Shown: piece after piece, positions 8,759 to 16,370 of the stretch | How positions within the stretch are numbered: the stretch's first letter is position 1 | Layout of the letters: the number at the start of each line of letters is the position of its first letter | Source: Azoarcus_F sp048158365 | GTDB lineage: Bacteria; Pseudomonadota; Gammaproteobacteria; Burkholderiales; Rhodocyclaceae | Assembly (NCBI GenBank): GCA_048158365.1 | Contig: JBLLNL010000009.1 | Strand: one strand, 5' to 3' | DNA: 64,000 bases | Position numbers and translations under genes: made by a program | Notes under the pieces: generated by a model | Database searches by the model: none | What the model was told of the DNA's origin: nothing | Seen by the model: only the letters and a program-made list of their open reading frames with translations

Positions 8759-9511
8759 TCAGACGCCCGCGATCCGCGCAGGCGCCCAACCGAGCTGCGT
8801 CATCACGTGCGCGAAATCGTCGGACGGCGGGCATTCCAGTTCGAGGGCGCGTGACTCCCACGGATGGGTCAGCTGCATGCCGACACATGCGAGCAGCAAG
8901 CGGTTGACGCCGAACAGTTCGGCGAACAGCCGGTTGTGCCGTCCCTTGCCGAAAGTCGCGTCGCCGATGATCGGGTGGGACTCATGCTTCAGGTGACGGC
9001 GAAGCTGATGACGCCGGCCGGTTTCCGGCTCGAGGGCCAGCAGCGCATATCGACTGCTGGGATAGCGGTCCACCCGGACCGGCAGTTCGGCCGTGGCGAG
9101 CGTCCGGTAGCGTGTGATCGCGGGCTGCGCTTCGGTCATGGCGCCGGTCGGCACATACTCGGCATCGTCGTGGCGGCGGCTCAGCGCGTGATCGATGAGG
9201 CCGTCTGCGGGCGGGTGGCCGCGCACGATCGCGACATAGTGCTTGCGCACCGCGCGCGATTCGAAATCCGCACCGACGCGTTTCGCGGTTTCACGATCGA
9301 GCGCGAACAGCAGCACGCCCGACGTGCCCTTGTCCAGTCGGTGCAGCGGATACACGTGCCGCCCGAGTTGATCGCGCAGCAACTGCACCGCGAATCGGGT
9401 CTCGTGACGGTCCAGCACCGATCGATGGACCAGCAAGCCCGAGGGTTTGTGGATCGCGACCAGCCGGTCGTCCTGATAGAGGATGGGAAGCTGCATGGCC
9501 GGCTCAAGCAT
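8759..9511 (-). CDS. truC: tRNA pseudouridine(65) synthase TruC
   Basis: 250 aa of the RluA family. The catalytic motif is HRLDKGTSGVLLFAL, with the nucleophilic Asp in HRLD. The N-terminal VAIHKPSGLLVHRS, ETGRRHQLRRHLKHESHPIIGD and the C-terminal block MQLTHPWESRALELECPP follow E. coli TruC along its length, which distinguishes it from RluA/C/D. It modifies U65 of certain tRNAs. A second in-frame ATG (9496) would remove the first 5 residues. A decayed copy of its C-terminal block lies at 30894-30956. Confidence 0.9.
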   Translation of the reverse strand: MLEPAMQLPILYQDDRLVAIHKPSGLLVHRSVLDRHETRFAVQLLRDQLGRHVYPLHRLDKGTSGVLLFALDRETAKRVGADFESRAVRKHYVAIVRGHPPADGLIDHALSRRHDDAEYVPTGAMTEAQPAITRYRTLATAELPVRVDRYPSSRYALLALEPETGRRHQLRRHLKHESHPIIGDATFGKGRHNRLFAELFGVNRLLLACVGMQLTHPWESRALELECPPSDDFAHVMTQLGWAPARIAGV

Positions 9512-9515
9512 GCGA

Positions 9516-9549
9516 ATGCCGCCCCGGTCATCACGACCCGGGGCGGCAT
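9516..9549. terminator. Perfect GC-rich hairpin at the 5' edge of truC
   Basis: Arms 9516-9527 (ATGCCGCCCCGG) and 9538-9549 are perfect reverse complements around a 10-base loop. It lies between the end of the cytochrome gene and the start of truC, both on the minus strand. No T-run follows in either direction, so it may be an RNA-stabilising or attenuating hairpin rather than a classical terminator. Confidence 0.5.
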
Positions 9550-9557
9550 AGTGGTGG

Positions 9558-9587
9558 CTGTTTCCCGTGTCTTGACACGGGAAACAG
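9558..9587 (-). terminator. Hairpin just after the nonaheme-cytochrome b gene
   Basis: Arms 9558-9570 and 9575-9587 (CTGTTTCCCGTGT / ACACGGGAAACAG) pair perfectly over a 4-base loop, 3 bases beyond the stop codon of the minus-strand cytochrome gene. Its position marks the likely end of the electron-transfer operon. There is no downstream T-tract. Confidence 0.6.
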
Positions 9588-9590
9588 GGT

Positions 9591-11609
9591 TCAGATGATG
9601 TACGTGAAGCCGTTCAATACCAGCGCCAGCAGGATCAATCCGGCACCTATCAGAACCAGGCCGAGGATCTTGGAGGCCAGGGTCATGGGCGCGGACGGGG
9701 CTTCAACCAGGTACTTCTGCAACTCGCCGGTATCTACCATGCGCTGGTAGTGCGCTGGGTGGTCATGGCGGAACTCCTCCAGGGTTTGCGTACCGGTGAA
9801 CATGACGATGTCAGGCGGCGGCAGCTTGTCCGGACGGAAGTGGTTGTTGAAGAAATGCACGGTGAACAGGAACACCGCGGCCAGGAAGGCTTCTTCGCCA
9901 TGAACCAGCGTGGCCACGTTGAACACCCAGCCTGGCAGGTAGTGCGCGGTAACGTGCGGGAAGGCCAGCATCAGACCGCTCCAGCCAATCACGTTGACAC
10001 CCCAGAACACGGCCCAGTAGTCGAACTTCTCGTAATACGCCCAGCGCTCGAACTGCGGGCGCGGACCCTTGCCGAGGAACCACTTGAACATGCCCGCGCA
10101 GTCGGCGAAGTCCTTCCAGTTGGGCAGCATGGAGTCCGGCCCGAACCAACGGAACTTGCGATCGCGCAGGAGCTTCTGCATGACATAGATGAAATGGATG
10201 ACGAAGATGGCAATGAAGATGGCGGCTGCCACACGGTGCACCAATCCCAGCGCCCGCGGACCGCCAAACGCGTCAGACACGATGGGTGCCCAGGCGCTTT
10301 CGGCAAACAGGGCTGAGGTGCCGGTGAGCACCAGTGTCATCGTCGCCAGCGCAAACAGCAGGTGGCCAATACGCCAGCCCCAGTGGAAACGCTGGAAGTG
10401 CATCTTCTTCTCGTCGAGTTTCAGGTCGCCGGTGCGAATGCGCACGCGCGCCACGCCTGCCTTGCGGTCCTGCCATTCGCGGTAGTACCACAGTCCCGAG
10501 TGAGCCCAGAAGAAGGCGAACACGAAGATCAGCAGCCCCACCATGAACTTGGTCGCGATCCACATTTCGGGGTACTTCTCGAAGTCTCCGCCGTGAGCAT
10601 GTGGGCCAAAGGAGATATAGCCAGCCGTAGCGGTACGCATACCCTCCCTGTCGTCGCTGTGGCAGTTCTGGCAGGTCTCCAGACGGTTGTCCACATGCAT
10701 CATCGAGTCGGGGTCGTCGGGCGACAAAATGTCATGACTGCCATGACAGTCGAAGCATTTCGCCGAGTAGGCATGCCCCAGTGCACCGATCTGGCCGTGA
10801 TAAGTGGAGCGATAGGTCCTGAAGTTGTCTTCATGACAGGTGCCGCATTGGTCGGTGATAGCCAGGCGCGCAACGGAGCCGGACGTGCCTGCCACCGAAT
10901 GGCTGGTGTGGCAGTCCACACAGACAGCAGCCTTGGGGTCGCCCTTTTCCAGCACGGTCTGACCGTGAATGGACTCGGCATACTCCTCAAGCGCAAAATC
11001 GTGACAGCTGCCGCACAGCAGGGGCGTTGTCACTCGCCATTGCTGGTGCTCTTCTGAGCCTTTGGGCGGGATGTTGAAGGTGTGGGTGTTGTGGCAGTCG
11101 TTGCAACTGGCCAGCGGACGAGAAGGATCATCCGGGTTCGGCCGCGCATGAAAAGACTCGGCATGCGCCTTGATGTTGTCCACCACGATTCCCAGGCGGG
11201 GTTTCTGCGCACTGCTGCCGTCGGCTTCGGCCTTGGCCCACAGGTCTTCGTGACAGCTTGCGCAGTCGGCACGCTTGCTTACGCCCGTATCCTGGTGCGG
11301 AGACTCGAGGTCGACGATGCCTTCATGACAGCTGATGCACTGCAGGTTGGCGTGCACGCCTTTGGCGAACGCTTCGGGCGGAATCACGAACAGGGTGCGG
11401 GTGTCGCCGTCGGCCGTCTCCACTTCATAGTCGCCCTCGCTGCCGTCATGACAGGCCAGGCATTGTTGGTTGGTAAAAGATTGTCCCGCATGCGGCGACG
11501 CATCACTCGTCGTCTGGGCTATTGCGGGTCCGGCGGCAGTCGCCAGCAGCCCCAGCACGATGCCGGCCAGCCAGCGTCGCGCAGGGGTCAAAAGGGTGTT
11601 CTGGAGCAT
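9591..11609 (-). CDS. Inner-membrane fusion of a nonaheme c-type cytochrome and a cytochrome b561-like domain
   Basis: 672 aa from ATG 11609 (GAGG upstream; the TTG at 11624 is less likely). A signal peptide or anchor (about 1-32, ending AIAQ) precedes a periplasmic part with nine CXXCH haem-binding sites: CLACH, CISCH, CASCH, CNDCH, CGSCH, CVDCH, CGTCH, CFDCH, CQNCH. From about residue 350 there is a polytopic membrane part with histidine-bearing helices (FHWGWRIGHLLFALATM, LVHRVAAAIFIAIFVIHFIYV, LVHGEEAFLAAVFLFTVHFF) like cytochrome b561 or formate dehydrogenase gamma. Inferred role: quinol/quinone oxidoreductase exchanging electrons with the periplasmic decaheme protein, replacing CymA. 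It is last in a four-gene operon. The domain order is clear; direction of electron flow is not. Confidence 0.85.
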   Translation of the reverse strand: MLQNTLLTPARRWLAGIVLGLLATAAGPAIAQTTSDASPHAGQSFTNQQCLACHDGSEGDYEVETADGDTRTLFVIPPEAFAKGVHANLQCISCHEGIVDLESPHQDTGVSKRADCASCHEDLWAKAEADGSSAQKPRLGIVVDNIKAHAESFHARPNPDDPSRPLASCNDCHNTHTFNIPPKGSEEHQQWRVTTPLLCGSCHDFALEEYAESIHGQTVLEKGDPKAAVCVDCHTSHSVAGTSGSVARLAITDQCGTCHEDNFRTYRSTYHGQIGALGHAYSAKCFDCHGSHDILSPDDPDSMMHVDNRLETCQNCHSDDREGMRTATAGYISFGPHAHGGDFEKYPEMWIATKFMVGLLIFVFAFFWAHSGLWYYREWQDRKAGVARVRIRTGDLKLDEKKMHFQRFHWGWRIGHLLFALATMTLVLTGTSALFAESAWAPIVSDAFGGPRALGLVHRVAAAIFIAIFVIHFIYVMQKLLRDRKFRWFGPDSMLPNWKDFADCAGMFKWFLGKGPRPQFERWAYYEKFDYWAVFWGVNVIGWSGLMLAFPHVTAHYLPGWVFNVATLVHGEEAFLAAVFLFTVHFFNNHFRPDKLPPPDIVMFTGTQTLEEFRHDHPAHYQRMVDTGELQKYLVEAPSAPMTLASKILGLVLIGAGLILLALVLNGFTYII

Positions 11610-11632
11610 GAACAGATGCCTCAAAAGAATAA

Positions 11633-11655
11633 GGCACGATTGTGTGAATCGTGCC
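11633..11655 (-). terminator. Intercistronic hairpin between mtrB-like and cytochrome b fusion genes
   Basis: GGCACGAT (11633-11640) pairs with ATCGTGCC (11648-11655) over 7 bases. A second hairpin (CCGCCTCC 11686-11693 / GGAGGCGG 11698-11705) lies in the same 100-base gap. Neither has a T-tract, so they probably modulate or stabilise the operon mRNA. Confidence 0.45.
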
Positions 11656-11715
11656 TCGGGAACTGCGGAAACGCTGCAGAGAGGCCCGCCTCCGTGCGGA
11701 GGCGGCCACCAGCCA

Positions 11716-13866
11716 TCAGAAGCCGAGCGATACGCCCATCATGACCGTATGCTGACCACCGTTCAGGTTGCGGAAGGCTTTGTCGTCGTAGCGATCGTAG
11801 ATGTAAAGGCCACGCAGGGTGACGTTCTCACGCACCTCGTAAGCCGCGCCGAACGACAGGCTCTGCAGCGTGTTGTCGATCTTGTCGCTGAGCGTTTCGG
11901 GCGCATCACCGGCGGCCTGCAGCCCGGTGGTGCGTGTCTTGCCATCGGATCGCTGCCAGGTGTAGCTGGCACTCAACTTGAGTTGGTCGGTCGGCTGGTA
12001 ATCGCCATTGAAGGTCAGCGACCAGGTGTCTACCTTGAAGCTGGCTGCGCCACGCTGGTCAAAGAGGATGGGTGTCTCGAAGCGCCGACTGTTCGTCCCG
12101 AAGAAGAAGCTGTCGAAATCGTTCTGCGCCCAATCCACACTTACGCCCAGACTGGTCCATTCGTCGGGCGTGTAGCCGAGGTTCAGGCCCGCGCTGTGGA
12201 AGGTGTTGTCGGCCTTTTGCTTGAAGGCATTGCCAAGGACGACAGGACCACCCGTTGGCTTGATGGTGTCAACAAAGCGCTGATCACCGTTTTCCTTGTC
12301 TTTGTAGTTGTAGTAGCCGCTGACCAGCATTTCGCTCGACACCGCGTAGCTTAGATGGGTCTTCAACTCAAAGGCTTTTTCGGCCTGGGTGATGAGCGCG
12401 GTCTTGTCTGCCCAGACGTAGGACGGAGAGATGCGCAACGTCATACCTTTGATCGGTCTCGCAACCCACCTCAGGTAGACCTCGTCCGAGACCGTCTCTT
12501 CACCGTACAGGGATACGCTCGGCAGTACCCCGATATTGCTGGTTGCGCTAATGAAGTTGTATTCCAGATCGCGGTCGGTGTCCTCGCGCTTCCAGCCCGC
12601 GGTGAGACTGGACTTTGCGGGCAGACCGGAAAAAGTCGCCGATATGCCGTAGTCCAGTGACTCCAGGCGGGCGATGCGCACGCCCCACTCGTCGCGCACA
12701 TTACGATCGAGAATGCCGCTCGGTGTATCGGTGGAATCGTTGTCACGATTGCGGTATTTGACATGACCGTCGAAGGACAGCGTGGGTGAGTAACGATGGG
12801 TGGCGGTGATGAAAGCGTTCTGAGTTCCGATTTCGCCGCGGAACCCGACTGCGGCCTGCTCGGCGGAGCGCGAGTCCTGCTTCAGCGTCGACATGCCATA
12901 ACCCATCGCGACAGCGGTACTACCGTAGGTCTTCGACAGCCGTATGGCATGCGTGCTCAGGGTGCTGTCGGGTGCGAAATGAAGCGGCGTATCCGGGTTG
13001 CGGACGGTCACGCCGTTCTGAAGAAAAGCAGCGAAGTCACCGATCAGGCTCGTACGCGCCTTGTTATCGAATTTTTCATAGCTGGTGTCGTAGGCGAACT
13101 GGAACAGTCCGCCTGGCGACGCCGTGAAGTTGAGCGACAGTTTGCCCATGCGCTCGTCAACGTCCTTGTCGTAACCGCGCCAGCGCTCTGGAACGCGCTG
13201 GAGTGCGGGATTAGGGGGGCCGAAATCACTATTACCCGCAACCCAGGTTGCAAATTTGTTTCCATCGCGCTCATAACCATCGAAACCCAGCGTCAGGCTG
13301 CTGCCCTTGCCGAGCAACTCGGGTTTGAGCTTGACCGCCAACCCGTAGCGGGTGCGTTCAACGCGGAAATCAGTCCTTGCAGCGCTATCGTCGTTGAACT
13401 GGCTGATGAAACCGGAATTTGCTTCGGTGGTAGTTGTAGGTACGTAGGCAGGATCAGTCGGATTGTTGGCGGTTCCCGGACGGTTCGCATAATCCAGCGC
13501 ACCAGTGCGGGATCGATAATGCGAATAATAGCCTTTGATGCCGAATGCTGCGTTACCGCCGCTGAACTTTCCGCGATGGTTGTCCGCACCAAAGCCCTGA
13601 CGTTCGATCGACAGCAGATTGCCGATCGTCAGATCGAGGTCGAAGTCGCCATAGAAGCCGTTACTGCGGCTACCTGACCAAGCCTTTTGACTGTTGTATG
13701 ACTGCACCCAGTTGGGGGCGCCACCATGGCTGTTGAAATAGACCGCCTTGGGCGTGATTTCGCCGCTGACTGTCGACGCGCCGGACTCGGCATAAGCCTG
13801 ACCCATCGCAACGGCCAGTGCCGACAGACAGGGCACGATGTACTTGAGCGTGCTGTTCGCTTTCAT
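11716..13866 (-). CDS. MtrB/PioB-family decaheme-associated outer-membrane beta-barrel
   Basis: 716 aa from ATG 13866 with GGAGAAC upstream; an in-frame TTG at 13878 is less likely. Signal peptide MKANSTLKYIVPCLSALAVA...AYA, then alternating aromatic/hydrophobic strands throughout, ending GQHTVMMGVSLGF with the C-terminal Phe typical of Bam-inserted barrels. Length and the neighbouring decaheme gene match MtrB/PioB/MtoB, the large porin that sheathes a decaheme cytochrome and lets electrons cross the outer membrane. The CXXC pair near the N-terminus of Shewanella MtrB is absent. The gene lies 23 bases after the decaheme gene in the same operon. Confident as to family; the physiological partner outside the cell is unknown. 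Confidence 0.86.
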   Translation of the reverse strand: MKANSTLKYIVPCLSALAVAMGQAYAESGASTVSGEITPKAVYFNSHGGAPNWVQSYNSQKAWSGSRSNGFYGDFDLDLTIGNLLSIERQGFGADNHRGKFSGGNAAFGIKGYYSHYRSRTGALDYANRPGTANNPTDPAYVPTTTTEANSGFISQFNDDSAARTDFRVERTRYGLAVKLKPELLGKGSSLTLGFDGYERDGNKFATWVAGNSDFGPPNPALQRVPERWRGYDKDVDERMGKLSLNFTASPGGLFQFAYDTSYEKFDNKARTSLIGDFAAFLQNGVTVRNPDTPLHFAPDSTLSTHAIRLSKTYGSTAVAMGYGMSTLKQDSRSAEQAAVGFRGEIGTQNAFITATHRYSPTLSFDGHVKYRNRDNDSTDTPSGILDRNVRDEWGVRIARLESLDYGISATFSGLPAKSSLTAGWKREDTDRDLEYNFISATSNIGVLPSVSLYGEETVSDEVYLRWVARPIKGMTLRISPSYVWADKTALITQAEKAFELKTHLSYAVSSEMLVSGYYNYKDKENGDQRFVDTIKPTGGPVVLGNAFKQKADNTFHSAGLNLGYTPDEWTSLGVSVDWAQNDFDSFFFGTNSRRFETPILFDQRGAASFKVDTWSLTFNGDYQPTDQLKLSASYTWQRSDGKTRTTGLQAAGDAPETLSDKIDNTLQSLSFGAAYEVRENVTLRGLYIYDRYDDKAFRNLNGGQHTVMMGVSLGF

Positions 13867-13889
13867 GTTGTTCTCCAATCCGGTGCCGG

Positions 13890-14741
13890 TCAGAAGCGCA
13901 GGTGCTGGTCGTTGCTGCTGCCATGCGGTGCGTTGTGGCAGGAGCTGCAGTTACGCAGGGCGGTGGGTGAAATACGCTGCCCGTTGGCGCTACCGCCAGC
14001 TTGTCCGTGGCGGTTACCGGCAACCGAATGGCATTGGATGCACAGCATCGGCTCGGACAGCGTCAGCATCTTGCGGTTGGGCGAACCGTGGGGGCTGTGG
14101 CAACTGGCGCAGTCTTCCACGGCCGGTGGGTGCTCGAAGGCATGCGGGCCGCGCACGTTTTGGTGGCACTGGGTGCACTGCTGGGTGTTGGCGGCGAGGG
14201 TGGTGACCTGGCTGCCGTGGGTGTTGTGGCAGTCGGTACACGTCATCGCGCCTTCCTTGACCGGATGGTGCGAGCGCTGGTTGAAGTTGGCGAGCACGCC
14301 CTGGTGGCAACTGACGCATAAGGCCACCTCCGGATTGGCTCTGGCCAGACTGGCGTTGATCGTCTTGATCTTCGGCGAGTGATTACCATGGCAATCGCTG
14401 CACTGAACGCCGGCCTTGTTGTGCTCGGAGAAGGCAAAGTTCATGTGCTTGGCGTCGCTGACGTGGCACGACATGCATTGCTCGGTTTTTGGCAGCGTGG
14501 CCGCGATCGACTTGAGGATCTCTTCACCGCTTTCGCGCGCTTCTTCCGTCTTCGCGTGATCGACGGCGTTGACGTGACAGGTAGTGCATTCCCCATGATA
14601 GCCATAGTTCTTGGCGTGGGTCTGGGACTCTTCCTCGTGGCAGCTACTGCATTGTTCGCCACCACTGGATTGTGCCAGGGCCGCTGGGGCGCATAGCAGT
14701 GCCCCCAAGACGACGATGAGGGTTACAAGGGTTCGCTTCAT
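13890..14741 (-). CDS. DmsE/MtrA-family periplasmic decaheme c-type cytochrome
   Basis: 283 aa from ATG 14741 (AGGGAA upstream). Sec signal peptide MKRTLVTLIVVLGALLCAPA ending ALAQ. Ten CXXCH sites: CSSCH, CTTCH, CMSCH, CSDCH, CVSCH, CTDCH, CTQCH, CASCH, CIQCH, CSSCH. Length and haem number match MtrA/DmsE/PioA-type cytochromes, which sit inside the MtrB barrel as a wire through the outer membrane. Histidine-rich spacing (for example SEHNKAGVQCSDCHGNH) provides distal ligands. It is encoded between a monoheme cytochrome and the barrel gene. No surface-exposed cytochrome (MtrC-like) or terminal reductase gene is present in the window. Confidence 0.92.
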   Translation of the reverse strand: MKRTLVTLIVVLGALLCAPAALAQSSGGEQCSSCHEEESQTHAKNYGYHGECTTCHVNAVDHAKTEEARESGEEILKSIAATLPKTEQCMSCHVSDAKHMNFAFSEHNKAGVQCSDCHGNHSPKIKTINASLARANPEVALCVSCHQGVLANFNQRSHHPVKEGAMTCTDCHNTHGSQVTTLAANTQQCTQCHQNVRGPHAFEHPPAVEDCASCHSPHGSPNRKMLTLSEPMLCIQCHSVAGNRHGQAGGSANGQRISPTALRNCSSCHNAPHGSSNDQHLRF

Positions 14742-14803
14742 GGTATTCCCTGAAAGGTTGTTATCGTTTTGATGCCAAGCAATGCTGCAGAGGGCCGCCC
14801 GAG

Positions 14804-15139
14804 TCAGCGTGAGAGAATCCATTCGGCGAGGTTGCGGATGCGATCGGCGTCACGCGTCTTGACCGTGCCGTGATCGACTTTTTCACCGTCGACTTCGACC
14901 TTGCTGGGCTTGGAGATATGCGCTATGACTTCGGCGACGGCATCGGGATTGCCCTTGTAATCGGCCGCTGTCTGCGCGAACGGCTTGCCTTTCTTGACCT
15001 TGTCGACTTCATGGCAGCGCGAGCACTTGCTGCTCTTGAGCAACTTTTCGGCATCCGCCTCGTCGACGGTTGCGGTGGCGGTGCCGTTGAAAGCAAACAG
15101 CAGGGCGCCGGAGATAAGGAGGGTAGTGAGCTTTTTCAT
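14804..15139 (-). CDS. Periplasmic monoheme class I cytochrome c
   Basis: 111 aa from ATG 15139, preceded by GAGGT. Signal peptide MKKLTTLLISGALLFAFNGT...ATA, then one haem site CSRCH (in LLKSSKCSRCHEVDKVKKGK) and a C-terminal helix NLAEWILSR typical of class I cytochromes c. The likely sixth ligand is a histidine or methionine I cannot assign. First gene of the operon, so probably a soluble electron shuttle linking the outer-membrane conduit to other periplasmic or inner-membrane partners. Small, heavily charged, ordinary codon use. Confidence 0.85.
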   Translation of the reverse strand: MKKLTTLLISGALLFAFNGTATATVDEADAEKLLKSSKCSRCHEVDKVKKGKPFAQTAADYKGNPDAVAEVIAHISKPSKVEVDGEKVDHGTVKTRDADRIRNLAEWILSR

Positions 15140-15250
15140 GGCATACCTCAAATAAAGCTGAACAACGGGTTCTACGAAAGGGTTCGGGGAGGATGTTGAG
15201 GTCGCCCTTGAGGCGGGTCAAGCAGGGCAAAGGTTGGAGCTGACAAGATC

Positions 15251-15266
15251 TTTACGAATATTTACG
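15251..15266. promoter_or_regulatory. Tandem half-site, putative OmpR-family operator for the cytochrome operon
   Basis: TTTACGAATATTTACG holds two TTTACG copies exactly 10 bp apart (on the minus strand, CGTAAA-N4-CGTAAA), the geometry used by OmpR/PhoB-family regulators. It lies about 110 bp upstream of the cytochrome operon. A matching site (TGTAAA-N4-TGTAAG) lies near the divergent regulator gene. The rest of the 490-base gap 15140-15629 shows no gene. Confidence 0.5.
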
Positions 15267-15521
15267 TTTTGTTTTAAGCATGGGAACCGCGAAGTGCTAG
15301 GGTTTTTTCGCTGCCAACGATGGTGGTCTGACATTTCGTCGCACTGAGTTGTGCTGCCGTGTGTGACTGCGCTTCGATAACCATATGCGATCAAGTGAAT
15401 TTAGTTGTCGAATCACTCGGACCAAAGTCGTAGGCGCTGGCGTCGCATGGTGGCATTGCGAGGTGGCGGTACGATCAGGACTGCCTTCCGATAGTTAGAT
15501 TGGGCGTGTAGTGCAAAGATA

Positions 15522-15537
15522 TGTAAAGAGCTGTAAG
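15522..15537 (+). promoter_or_regulatory. Tandem half-site, putative autoregulatory operator of the two-component system
   Basis: TGTAAAGAGCTGTAAG contains TGTAAA and TGTAAG 10 bp apart, the same yGTAAr-N4-yGTAAr pattern as the site at 15251-15266 read on the other strand. It lies about 95 bp before the response-regulator start. Confidence 0.48.
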
Positions 15538-15629
15538 TTCGGGAAACTTATGTCTCATTAATGCAGCAACGAACTGATGTGCTGTTTTGGCATTGGTAAA
15601 CGCAGTAGCGCAACAAGAGAGAATCAGAT

Positions 15630-16325
15630 TTGAGAAAACGTCTGCCACAGATTCTGCTGATCGATGACGACGAATCCCTGTGCCATTTGCTGATGGAATA
15701 CCTTGAAGCCGAGGGAATGCGGGTCGTGACCGTGCATGACGGTGAGATGGGGTGCCAGGAAGCCCTGGGAGGGTGCTTTGATCTGGTCGTTCTTGATGTG
15801 ATGTTGCCCGGAATGAGTGGGATCGAGGTTTTGCGCCAGTTGCGCCATGAAACAGATCAGCCGGTGTTGATGCTGACCGGACGGGGTGACGATCTGGATC
15901 GCATCCTGGGCTTGGAGTTGGGGGCGGATGATTACCTGGCCAAACCGTGCAATCCGCGTGAGCTTGTCGCACGCATTCACGCCATTTTGCGGCGTACGGG
16001 ACTGGCCAGGCGCGGAGAGGCGCACGGCCAGTCAGCCTTGCCGCTGACCATTTCGCAGGCGAAGCGTGTGGCGACGTGGCGCGGAGAAGCGCTGCAGTTG
16101 ACCAGCACCGAGTTCAGCATCCTGTCGGTTTTGTTCGAAAACGCAGGCAGTGTGGTATCCAAGTCGGAACTGTCATTGCAGGTGCTGGCTCGGCCACTGA
16201 CGCGCTATGACCGCAGCCTGGACATGCATGTGAGCAATTTGCGACGCAAGCTGGGTAAGCTCGAGGATGGCCGCATGCCGCTGCAAACGGTTCATGGCAG
16301 TGGCTTTGTGCTGTTGAGGGAGTAG
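15630..16325 (+). CDS. OmpR/CpxR-family response regulator
   Basis: 231 aa. Receiver domain (1-122) with acidic pocket IDDDE, phospho-acceptor Asp56 (LVVLDVMLPG), the switch residue in LMLTGRGDD and Lys in DYLAKPC. The C-terminal winged helix (about 135-231) has LTSTEFSILSVLFENAGSVV and RSLDMHVSNLRRKLG...VHGSGFVLL. The start is TTG 15630; no ATG or GTG gives a full receiver domain. The kinase gene follows directly. It is divergent from the cytochrome operon and shares operator-like repeats with it, so it probably controls that operon; the CpxR-like sequence suggests an envelope or redox signal. The target is inferred from position. Confidence 0.9.
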   Translation: MRKRLPQILLIDDDESLCHLLMEYLEAEGMRVVTVHDGEMGCQEALGGCFDLVVLDVMLPGMSGIEVLRQLRHETDQPVLMLTGRGDDLDRILGLELGADDYLAKPCNPRELVARIHAILRRTGLARRGEAHGQSALPLTISQAKRVATWRGEALQLTSTEFSILSVLFENAGSVVSKSELSLQVLARPLTRYDRSLDMHVSNLRRKLGKLEDGRMPLQTVHGSGFVLLRE

Positions 16326-16370
16326 TCGGTGCGTTTGCCTGTATTTCTCGTGGATGTGTTGCGAGGGTGT

